In this document: positions 1-6,838 of the stretch, piece by piece | How the letters are laid out: every line of letters begins with the position of its first letter | How positions within the stretch are numbered: position 1 is the stretch's first letter | Assembly: GCA_937885465.1 (NCBI GenBank) | Contig: CAKZZM010000050.1 | Coordinates: 1-25,370 of the forward strand | From: an uncultured Bacteroidales bacterium | GTDB lineage: Bacteria > Bacteroidota > Bacteroidia > Bacteroidales > Paludibacteraceae | Direction of reading: 5' to 3' | DNA: 25,370 nucleotides | Notes under the pieces: generated by a model | Databases searched by the model: none | What the model was told of the DNA's origin: nothing | Seen by the model: the letters and a program-made list of their open reading frames with translations, nothing else | Made by a program: the position numbers and the translations under genes

Positions 1-88
1 AAATTACCCAAAATTATCCAAAAATTAAAATTTTTGGCGAAATAAGTGGGAAACTGTAGAAATTAAGATATTTCAAAACAATATTTTC

Positions 89-1273
89 ATGAAGAGTCGT
101 GTGTTACTCGGGATGTCGGGGGGAATTGACTCCACGGTCAGCGCCTTACTCTTGTTAGAGCAGGGGTATGAGGTTGTGGGCGTTACCTTTCGGACATTCG
201 ATTCGATAAAAGAGTCTTGCCTCCGAAGGGAGAAAGGGTGCTGTTCGGTGGAGAGCATAATGGAGGCACGAGAAAATGCACGCAAGATGGGGTTTGAACA
301 TCATATTGTTGACTTCCGTGATATCTTTCGAGATAAGGTTATTAGTAATTTCATTGACGAATATATGTCGGGCAGGACGCCCAACCCCTGCGTCCTCTGC
401 AACTCCTTCATCAAGTGGGGAGAGTTGCTTCGATTAGCGGACGAGTTAGGTTGCGAGAAGATTGCCACCGGGCATTACGCCCGTATAGCAGAGCGAAAAG
501 GACACCTCTATTTACGTAGGGCAGCAGATGTAAAAAAAGATCAGACTTATTTCCTCTGGCGATTGACCGAAGAAAATCTCCGGCGAACGCTTTTCCCCCT
601 TGGCGATATTACGAAAGAGCAGGTTCGGGATATAGCAAGGCAACACGGATATGAGAAGTTGGCGGTCAAGGCAGAGTCGCAAGAGATATGCTTTGTTACC
701 GATAATGATTACCGCAGTTTTTTGAGAGAGAATGTGGCAGATTATGATAAACGAGTGCACGAAGGGGCTTTTGTCGATGCCGAGAGAAAGAGGTTGGGGA
801 CGCATTGCGGTTTCCCTAATTACACTATAGGGCAGCGTAAAGGGTTAGGTATAGCACTCGGAAAACCCGTGTATGTCACGGATATCAATGCGCAGGAAAA
901 TATCGTTGCATTAGGTGATTACAACGACCTTTATCGGCAGTCGGTGAGAGTGGCAGACTTCAGGGTGCGAGACGCGCAGTGGCTTACGGATGACCCTACC
1001 TGTATGGCGATGATCCGTTACCGCTCTAAACCGCAAAAAGCAGAGGTGAAGTGCCGGTTATCGAGTACAGAAAATATATTATCAAGTACGGAAAATATAT
1101 TATCGAGTACGGAAAACACGGAAAGAACGGAAAATTTATTAACAAATGCCGGAAACAGTAATGGCGAGGATGTTGAATTAGTGTTTGACAATCCTGTATG
1201 GGCCGCAGCACCGGGGCAGTCGGCTGTGCTGTATAAAGACGACTTGCTTGTAGGCGGCGGTGTTATTTATTAA
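89..1273 (+). CDS. mnmA: tRNA-specific 2-thiouridylase MnmA
   Basis: MnmA installs sulfur on U34 of Lys, Glu and Gln tRNAs, activating the base with ATP and taking sulfur from a persulfide relay in the cytoplasm. The N-terminal PP-loop SGGIDS is at residues 10-15. The first catalytic cysteine lies in NPCVLCN (C101 and C104; C104 aligns with the family nucleophile) and the second in SQEICFV (C201). The tRNA-binding and C-terminal barrel region ends with the family-typical APGQSAVLY and GGG motifs. The length (394 aa) exceeds the usual 350-380 because of an insertion at about residues 324-361 made of three LSSTENI/T heptads plus a polar tail, between two strands of the barrel domain. The ATG at 89 gives the standard family N-terminus. 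Several MnmA paralogues are common in Bacteroidales; which one this is cannot be told here. The 88 bases before it show no consensus promoter. Confidence 0.95.
   Translation: MKSRVLLGMSGGIDSTVSALLLLEQGYEVVGVTFRTFDSIKESCLRREKGCCSVESIMEARENARKMGFEHHIVDFRDIFRDKVISNFIDEYMSGRTPNPCVLCNSFIKWGELLRLADELGCEKIATGHYARIAERKGHLYLRRAADVKKDQTYFLWRLTEENLRRTLFPLGDITKEQVRDIARQHGYEKLAVKAESQEICFVTDNDYRSFLRENVADYDKRVHEGAFVDAERKRLGTHCGFPNYTIGQRKGLGIALGKPVYVTDINAQENIVALGDYNDLYRQSVRVADFRVRDAQWLTDDPTCMAMIRYRSKPQKAEVKCRLSSTENILSSTENILSSTENTERTENLLTNAGNSNGEDVELVFDNPVWAAAPGQSAVLYKDDLLVGGGVIY
1058..1120 (+). repeat. 21-bp in-frame tandem repeat inside mnmA (3 copies)
   Basis: Three adjacent 21-base units (1058-1078, 1079-1099, 1100-1120) encode LSSTENI, LSSTENI and LSSTENT. 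Units 1 and 2 differ at two positions; unit 3 diverges only in its last codons. Fragments of the motif (ERTEN) continue to about 1135. The unit length is a multiple of three, so the frame is kept. Confidence 0.95.
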
Positions 1274-1282
1274 CGATTTATC

Positions 1283-1314
1283 TTGTTTAATTCGAGAAAA
1301 AGAAGTAACTTTGC
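1283..1314 (+). promoter_or_regulatory. Bacteroidota-type promoter for the DUF2723 gene
   Basis: TTG at 1283-1285 (-33 element) and TAACTTTGC at 1306-1314 (-7 element) are 20 bases apart, which matches the Bacteroidota sigma-ABfr consensus. Transcription would begin near 1320, giving a leader of about 160 bases before the ATG at 1480. Confidence 0.75.
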
Positions 1315-1334
1315 AAATTAGTGTGATTTTCCTC

Positions 1335-1401
1335 ACGGATAAAAAGGCTCCTCACGGATAAAACGAATCTTTACTGATAAAGAGGATATTTTACGGATAA
1401 A
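1335..1401 (+). repeat. Four ACGGATAAA motifs at 19-20 base spacing in a leader
   Basis: ACGGATAAA occurs at 1335-1343, 1354-1362 and 1393-1401, and ACTGATAAA at 1373-1381. The starts are 19, 19 and 20 bases apart. The first two lie in a longer identical block (cctcacggataaaa). All four are downstream of the predicted start point, so they would be transcribed. Farther on (1415-1460) ATTTAAA recurs three times, twice followed by CGG. No known riboswitch is recognisable. Confidence 0.7.
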
Positions 1402-1479
1402 GCGTTTTTATATAATTTAAACGGGAGTGAAATATCATTTAAATAGCATTTAAACGGTGATTAAATGACAAATTAGATA

Positions 1480-4400
1480 ATGAAACAATTTAAACTATGG
1501 AATGTGATATGTGGCTGGTGTGTGTTTGCTATCGCTGCTGCCACTTATCTTCTTACGATAGAGCCGACAGCCTCGTTCTGGGACTGCGGTGAGTTTATCT
1601 CTTCTGCTTGGAAACTTGATGTTGGTCACCCGCCCGGAGCACCCTTCTTCATGTTAATGGGGCACTTCGCTTCACTTTTTGCTTCCGATACGCAGCATGT
1701 GGCGATGTGCGTCAATGCCTTGTCGGCATTGGCTTCTGCCTTTACCATCCTTTTCCTTTTCTGGACTATTACCGCACTCGGGAAGAAGTTGGTAGGCAGA
1801 GCAGGAACCAAGAATACACCGAGTGCAGAGTCGATGTCGGTGACGGAGATGATAGGCGTGCTTGGTGCCGGTGTTGTAGGTGCTTTGGCTTATACCTTCT
1901 CCGATACCTTTTGGTTCTCTGCCGTAGAGGGCGAGGTGTATGCTTCGTCATCGTTCTTCACCGCCGTCGTCTTCTGGGCTATACTCAAGTGGGACGAGGT
2001 GGCAGACGAGGAAGGGTCTGACAGGTGGTTAGTGCTGATTGCTTACCTTATGGGACTGTCAATTGGTGTGCACCTCTTGAACTTGCTGACTATTCCTGCT
2101 ATCGTGCTCGTTTACTATTTCCGTCGTTACGACTTCTCGTGGAACGGTGTTATTGTGGCTTTCCTCGCTTCGGTCTGCATCTTAGCAGCGATACTATATG
2201 GTATCATTCCGGGAATACCAACGCTCGCCGGCTGGTTTGAACTGTTCTTCGTGAACACTCTCGGCTGCTCGTTTAACACGGGAATGTTCATTTACCTTGC
2301 ATTGCTTTTGGCTGCATTGACATGGGCAATAGTGGAAACATATACGGAGAAGTCTGTTGTAAGAATGTATGTCTCTTTCCTGCTTGCATTGGCTTTGAGC
2401 GGTGTGCCGTTCTTGACGGGCAGTGCAGTGATAGGTGCAATACTGATACTTGTTTTGATAGGTCTGTTTGTTTGGCTTAAAGATAAGATTAGCCCGCGTG
2501 TGCTTAATACGGCTATTGTTATGGTGGCAGTAGTAGTGGTGGGGTATTCGAGTTATGCCGCAATCGTTATCCGTTCGAGTGCTGATACGCCTATGGATCA
2601 GAACTCGCCCGATAATGCATTCTCGCTCAAGTATTATCTTAACCGCGAACAATATGGTGACCGTCCGTTATTGTACGGCAATACATACAATGCTCCCGTT
2701 AAATTAGAGGTTAAAGGCAATATGTGCATACCTATTGAGAAACAAGGGCATGCGCAATATGCGCCAAAGCCGAAGACAGATGAGGGAGAAAAAGACCAAT
2801 ATATAGTAACCGGCTATAAGAGCAGTTACGAGTATATGGACGAGTTCAAGATGCTCTTCCCGCGTATGTATTCAGGGCAGAGTAATCATGTTCAGGCTTA
2901 TAAAGATTGGGGACGGGTCAAAGGACGCAAGGTGCGTTACGACTATTGCGGACAGCAGAAGACGGAGTATTGTCCTACTTTCGGCGAAAATTTGCGATTC
3001 TTCTTTAGTTATCAGGTTAACTGGATGTATTGGCGATATTTCATGTGGAACTTCGCGGGCAGACAGAATGATATTCAAGGTTACGGCGATGTGGCAAAAG
3101 GTAACTGGATAAGTGGAATCTCGTTTATTGACAATGCACGCCTCGGTAATCAAGATGAGTTACCTGCGGAACTGAAAAATAACAAGGGGCATAATGTTTA
3201 TTTTATGCTTCCGCTGCTGTTGGGTATAATAGGTATCATCTATCAACTGACCAAAAAGCAAAGAGGTGCCGAGAATTTCACCCTCACCTTCTTGCTCTTC
3301 TTCCTTACGGGTCTTGCTATTGTGGTCTATCTTAACCAAACGCCGTATCAGCCTCGTGAACGAGACTACGCTTACGCCGGTTCGTTCTACGCCTTCTGTA
3401 TTTGGATAGGCTTGGGGGTTATGGCGATTGCCGAGTGGCTGAGTAATGCGGTGCAGAACAGCAAGACTTTGCAAACCGTTGTGGCAAGTGCCGTTGTTAT
3501 ACTTTGTCTCGGAGTACCCGCTTTGATGGCGGAGCAGAATTGGGATGACCACGACCGCAGTCTGCGCTATTCGTGCCGTGACTTTGGGGCTAACTATCTC
3601 AAGAGTTGCGAGAAGAACGGAATTATCTTCTCTAACGGAGATAATGACACCTTCCCGCTTTGGTATAACCAGGAGGTGGAAGAAGAGGGAACAGACCTGC
3701 GCGTTTGCAATCTCTCTTATCTGCAGACCGATTGGTATATAGGTCAGATGAAGCGTCCTTATTATGAGTCTGAAGCCTTACCCATCGGTTGGGAACCGAA
3801 AGATTATATCACAGGCAAGAACGAGGTCGTTTGGGTGGATAATAAGTTAGGATCACCTTTGGATGTGCAAGCCGCATTTAAGTTTGTCTGCTCTGATGAC
3901 CCGCGAACGAAACAGCGCGAGGGCGAGAGTTATATACCTACCAACAAACTGTATATCTCGGTGGATAAAGATGAGGTTATGTCTGCTGAAAGCACTTTTG
4001 CCGATAGGTATGTACCGGAGCAGTTGGCTGAGCAGTTAGATATAAAAGTGGGAAGACGCTTGACGAAGTCGGAGATGATGGTGCTTGAGATGATTTCGTC
4101 CAATCACTGGAAACGCCCGATTTACTTCGCCGTAACTGTCGGAAATGACTATTATCAGGGACTTGAGAAATATTTCGAACTGACGGGGCTTGCTTATCAG
4201 GTTACGCCGGTGGCGAGTCGCGATGGTCAGCCGAGAGTCAATACGGAGCAGATGTATGATAATATGATGCATAAGTTCCGCTATGGAAATATGAATATAC
4301 CCGGCATCTATATCGATGAGAATTTAATGCGTATGTGCCGCACTCACCGTATGATGTTTATGCAACTTGCTGATGCTCTCTATCGTGAGGGCGAGAGGGA

Positions 4401-4713
4401 GAAAGCAGTGGAAGTGCTGGACTATGCTGAAGAGATGTTGCCGCTCTGCAATATACCTTACGACTATACATCCGCGTCCATGGGGTGCTTGTATCTGCAA
4501 CTCGGAGAGACGGAGAAAGGGGAGGCAATGCTGCGCGAGGTTGCCCGCAACACGAGCGATTATATGCGCTGGGGCGAGACACTTAATGCTCAGAGACGTA
4601 AGCAGATGCAAAGCGTTTTGCAGCATCAGGAAGCAGTGTTCGGCTTCGTGTTGCAAAATGCACAACGCTTCCACTTAGACGACCTCGTGAAAGAATATAT
4701 GAATTTTCTTTAA
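1480..4713 (+). CDS. GT117-like (DUF2723/TMEM260 family) multi-spanning membrane protein
   Basis: This 1077-aa protein has an N-terminal region of many membrane helices (about residues 10-370), a further helix pair and bundle near 580-690, and a large soluble C-terminal part. The family (DUF2723, related to human TMEM260, an O-mannosyltransferase) has a GT-C glycosyltransferase fold, so a role in transferring a lipid-linked sugar on the periplasmic side is the best guess; the acceptor is unknown. The segment FWDCGEFI (33-40), right after the first helix, carries the acidic residues expected of the first GT-C loop and is followed by GHPPGAPFF. The end (about 965-1060) looks like TPR-type helices. 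Giant DUF2723 proteins are typical of Bacteroidota. It appears monocistronic, with its own promoter upstream and a terminator-like hairpin 60 bases downstream. Family placement is secure; biochemical role is inference. Confidence 0.85.
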   Translation: MKQFKLWNVICGWCVFAIAAATYLLTIEPTASFWDCGEFISSAWKLDVGHPPGAPFFMLMGHFASLFASDTQHVAMCVNALSALASAFTILFLFWTITALGKKLVGRAGTKNTPSAESMSVTEMIGVLGAGVVGALAYTFSDTFWFSAVEGEVYASSSFFTAVVFWAILKWDEVADEEGSDRWLVLIAYLMGLSIGVHLLNLLTIPAIVLVYYFRRYDFSWNGVIVAFLASVCILAAILYGIIPGIPTLAGWFELFFVNTLGCSFNTGMFIYLALLLAALTWAIVETYTEKSVVRMYVSFLLALALSGVPFLTGSAVIGAILILVLIGLFVWLKDKISPRVLNTAIVMVAVVVVGYSSYAAIVIRSSADTPMDQNSPDNAFSLKYYLNREQYGDRPLLYGNTYNAPVKLEVKGNMCIPIEKQGHAQYAPKPKTDEGEKDQYIVTGYKSSYEYMDEFKMLFPRMYSGQSNHVQAYKDWGRVKGRKVRYDYCGQQKTEYCPTFGENLRFFFSYQVNWMYWRYFMWNFAGRQNDIQGYGDVAKGNWISGISFIDNARLGNQDELPAELKNNKGHNVYFMLPLLLGIIGIIYQLTKKQRGAENFTLTFLLFFLTGLAIVVYLNQTPYQPRERDYAYAGSFYAFCIWIGLGVMAIAEWLSNAVQNSKTLQTVVASAVVILCLGVPALMAEQNWDDHDRSLRYSCRDFGANYLKSCEKNGIIFSNGDNDTFPLWYNQEVEEEGTDLRVCNLSYLQTDWYIGQMKRPYYESEALPIGWEPKDYITGKNEVVWVDNKLGSPLDVQAAFKFVCSDDPRTKQREGESYIPTNKLYISVDKDEVMSAESTFADRYVPEQLAEQLDIKVGRRLTKSEMMVLEMISSNHWKRPIYFAVTVGNDYYQGLEKYFELTGLAYQVTPVASRDGQPRVNTEQMYDNMMHKFRYGNMNIPGIYIDENLMRMCRTHRMMFMQLADALYREGEREKAVEVLDYAEEMLPLCNIPYDYTSASMGCLYLQLGETEKGEAMLREVARNTSDYMRWGETLNAQRRKQMQSVLQHQEAVFGFVLQNAQRFHLDDLVKEYMNFL

Positions 4714-4730
4714 AAAAAATGACATAATAT

Positions 4731-4762
4731 TTGCACGATTAAGTTTTTTTTACTAATTTTGC
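4731..4762 (+). promoter_or_regulatory. Promoter of the rimP-nusA-infB operon
   Basis: TTG at 4731-4733 and TAATTTTGC at 4754-4762 are separated by 20 bases, a consensus Bacteroidota promoter. Positions 4742-4762 are identical, base for base, to 17822-17842 in the promoter before the MlaD gene. Transcription should start near 4768, just before the hairpin at 4774. Confidence 0.8.
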
Positions 4763-4773
4763 AAAGGAAAGGA

Positions 4774-4802
4774 GAAGGGGACCGCGCGGTTCCCTTCTTT
4801 TT
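4774..4802 (+). terminator. Terminator-like hairpin in the rimP leader (possible attenuator)
   Basis: Positions 4774-4783 pair with 4788-4797 (ten pairs, one G-U) around the loop GCGC, followed by TTTTT at 4798-4802. It has the form of an intrinsic terminator. It lies 60 bases after the GT117-like gene but also only a few bases after the predicted operon start point, so it could end upstream transcripts, attenuate the operon, or both. Confidence 0.8.
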
Positions 4803-4827
4803 AGAGTAAAGAATATAGTTTTCGAAG

Positions 4828-4860
4828 TACGAAGGACGATGTACGATATACGAAGGACGA
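4828..4860 (+). repeat. TACGAAGGACGA direct repeat in the rimP leader
   Basis: TACGAAGGACGA occurs at 4828-4839 and 4849-4860, 21 bases apart, with TACGAT units between and GGACGG after. The whole 4821-4866 stretch is a degenerate tract of short TACGA/GGACGA units. It sits between the hairpin and the rimP start. Confidence 0.75.
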
Positions 4861-4902
4861 GGGGACGGAAATAGTTTTTAACTTTAATATCAGCTGCTGT
4901 TT

Positions 4903-5370
4903 ATGTTAGAGCAACAACAAATAGAAACATTAGTGAGGCAGTATATTGCCGACTATTCGGATTATGAGTTGATAACCTGCCGAGTGTCGCAGAATAATGA
5001 GGTGTGCGTGGAAGTTGATTCTTATAAGGGGGTTGACCTTGATTTCTGTGCATCGCTGAATAGGTTTTTGCAAGAGGAGTTAGATAAGACGGGCGAGAAT
5101 TATGAGTTGGAAGTGGGATCGGTGTCAATAACTGACCCGTTCAAGACTAAGATGCAGTATAACAAGCATGTAGGGCACGATGTTGAGGTCCTGACAAGGG
5201 ATGGCAAGAAAGTGCACGGGCAGTTGGTTAATGTAGAGGATGATTATTTTGAAGTGGATACGGAGATTATGGTGGCGCAGGAGGGGAAGAAGAAAAAGCA
5301 AAAAATGATGCAGACTCTTCGCCTTGGATATGATGAGGTGAAGTATTGCCGCTATGATCTGAAAGTGTAA
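4903..5370 (+). CDS. rimP: Ribosome maturation factor RimP
   Basis: RimP binds the free 30S subunit and assists assembly around S12. The protein (155 aa, normal length) has the N-terminal alpha/beta domain (about 1-80, including VEVDSYKGVDLDFC and YELEVGSVSIT, the latter matching the family's YxLEVSSPG-like segment) and a C-terminal SH3-like barrel (about 85-155). The ATG at 4903 gives the expected N-terminal helix. It is the first gene before nusA (86-base gap), the arrangement found across bacteria, where ribosome maturation, transcription elongation and translation initiation factors are co-transcribed. Confidence 0.93.
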   Translation: MLEQQQIETLVRQYIADYSDYELITCRVSQNNEVCVEVDSYKGVDLDFCASLNRFLQEELDKTGENYELEVGSVSITDPFKTKMQYNKHVGHDVEVLTRDGKKVHGQLVNVEDDYFEVDTEIMVAQEGKKKKQKMMQTLRLGYDEVKYCRYDLKV

Positions 5371-5404
5371 TTACTGAGAGGATAACAGAGAGCGGGATGT
5401 TTAT

Positions 5405-5450
5405 GTAAATAATTTACAATATTAAAAGTAAATAATTTTCAATATTAAAT
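5405..5450 (+). repeat. 23-bp tandem duplication between rimP and nusA
   Basis: Two adjacent 23-base units, 5405-5427 and 5428-5450, match at 21 of 23 positions. Each carries GTAAATAATTT and CAATATTAAA. In the first unit GTAAATAATTTAC is a perfect palindrome around a central base. The array ends six bases before the nusA ATG. Confidence 0.9.
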
Positions 5451-5456
5451 ATAGAA

Positions 5457-6722
5457 ATGGCAACAAAAAGCAAAGGATCAGTTAATCTGATCGAGATTTT
5501 TTCCGAGTTCAAGGAACTCAAAGGCATCGACCGTCAGACATTTATCAATGTGCTTGAGGAATCGTTCCGCAATGTGATAGCGAAGATGTACGGCTCCGAT
5601 GCTAATTATGATGTTATTATCAACCCAGACAAGGGAGACCTTGAGATTTATCGCAACCGTGAGATAGTTGAGGATAGCGAGGTGGAAGATCCGAATACTC
5701 AGATTGGTTTTTCTGAGGCTCGCCTGATAGACGATGAGTGCGAGGTGGGTGAAGAAATAACTGATAAGGTGGATTTGATGTCGTTTGGAAGGCGTATGAT
5801 ATTGAATTTGCGTCAGACATTGGCATCTAAGATTCTTGAATTGCAGAAAGAGAATTTGTATTTGCGTTATAGCGAGATGCTTGGTCATGTCGTTTCGGGC
5901 GAGATGTATCAGGTGTGGAAGAAAGAGATGCTCTTGCTTGATGAAGACGGCAATGAGTTATACTTGCCGAAAGCCAATCAGATACCTACCGATTTCTATC
6001 GTAAAGGTGACACGGTAAAAGGTGTTGTTGTGCAGGTGGATAACAAGAATCAGAATCCTAAGATTATCCTTAGCCGTACCTCTCCGTTGTTTTTGCAACG
6101 TCTGTTTGAGCAAGAGATACCTGAGGTTCACGATGGAATAATAGCGATTAAGAACATCGCTCGTATTCCGGGTGAGAGGGCAAAGGTGGCAGTGCAGTCG
6201 TTTGACGACCATATTGACCCCGTAGGAGCTTGCGTAGGTGTTAAGGGTGCGCGTATTCACGGTATAGTTCGCGAATTGAGGAACGAGAATATTGATGTTA
6301 TCAATTATACTGCTAATATCAACCTTTATATCCAGCGTGCATTAGCTCCTGCAAAAATTTCCTCAATGGAGATCTTTGAGGAAGAGAAGAAAGCCAATGT
6401 GTATCTAAAGCCTGATGAGGTGTCGCTTGCGATAGGCAAGGGTGGTTTCAATATCAAACTCGCGTGTATGTTAACAGGTTATCAGATTGATGTCTTCCGT
6501 GAGATGGATAACGAGGATATTGATGATATCTATTTGGACGAGTTCAACGATGAGATCGATCAGTGGGTAATTGATGCACTGAAGGCGATAGGTCTTGATA
6601 CTGCCCGTGCAGTACTCGCATTGTCAGCTGAGGAGTTGGCTCAGCGTACCGACCTTGAGGAGGAAACGATAGAGGAAGTGCTGCGAGTGCTGAAAGCTGA
6701 GTTCGAAGAGGATGAGCAGTAA
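5457..6722 (+). CDS. nusA: Transcription termination/antitermination factor NusA
   Basis: NusA binds RNA polymerase and nascent RNA and modulates pausing, intrinsic termination and antitermination. The domain order is visible: RNA-polymerase-binding N-terminal domain (about 1-130), S1 domain (about 135-205, with GDTVKGVVVQV), and KH domains (about 210-345) with the loops GVKGARI near 258-265 and AIGKGGFN near 324-331. A single short helical module follows (about 365-421), rich in acidic residues. At 421 aa it lacks the two acidic repeats of the E. coli protein, as is usual in Bacteroidota. The ATG at 5457 gives the normal start. It is the middle gene of rimP-nusA-infB; its product could itself act on the hairpin at the head of the operon, which is inference. 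Confidence 0.96.
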   Translation: MATKSKGSVNLIEIFSEFKELKGIDRQTFINVLEESFRNVIAKMYGSDANYDVIINPDKGDLEIYRNREIVEDSEVEDPNTQIGFSEARLIDDECEVGEEITDKVDLMSFGRRMILNLRQTLASKILELQKENLYLRYSEMLGHVVSGEMYQVWKKEMLLLDEDGNELYLPKANQIPTDFYRKGDTVKGVVVQVDNKNQNPKIILSRTSPLFLQRLFEQEIPEVHDGIIAIKNIARIPGERAKVAVQSFDDHIDPVGACVGVKGARIHGIVRELRNENIDVINYTANINLYIQRALAPAKISSMEIFEEEKKANVYLKPDEVSLAIGKGGFNIKLACMLTGYQIDVFREMDNEDIDDIYLDEFNDEIDQWVIDALKAIGLDTARAVLALSAEELAQRTDLEEETIEEVLRVLKAEFEEDEQ

Positions 6723-6774
6723 GTCATAAAACGCCTGCTGAGACAGCAGGTTACGGGCGGGAGATATGACCCGC
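6723..6774 (+). promoter_or_regulatory. Structured nusA-infB intergenic element
   Basis: The 116-base gap begins with a fold: CCTGCTG (6734-6740) pairs with CAGCAGG (6744-6750) around AGA. GTCATA (6723-6728) can pair with TATGAC (6765-6770) to enclose that hairpin, or GCGGG (6757-6761) can pair with CCCGC (6770-6774). The last two pairings compete for position 6770 and the loop. There is no U-tract, so it is not an ordinary terminator. The rest of the gap is AT-rich with no consensus promoter. Confidence 0.6.
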
Positions 6775-6838
6775 TGCAAATAATAATATTTGTTAAAATA
6801 ACAAAATCAGTCAAATAAGTTAGAAATAACGAATCATA

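Noticed and set aside
1..60. Promoter for mnmA in the first bases (TTTTTGG at 31-37; AAATTACCCA/AAATTATCCA near-repeats at 1-20)
   Set aside because: No TA at the correct distance before TTTG and no matching TTG upstream; the true promoter may lie outside the window.
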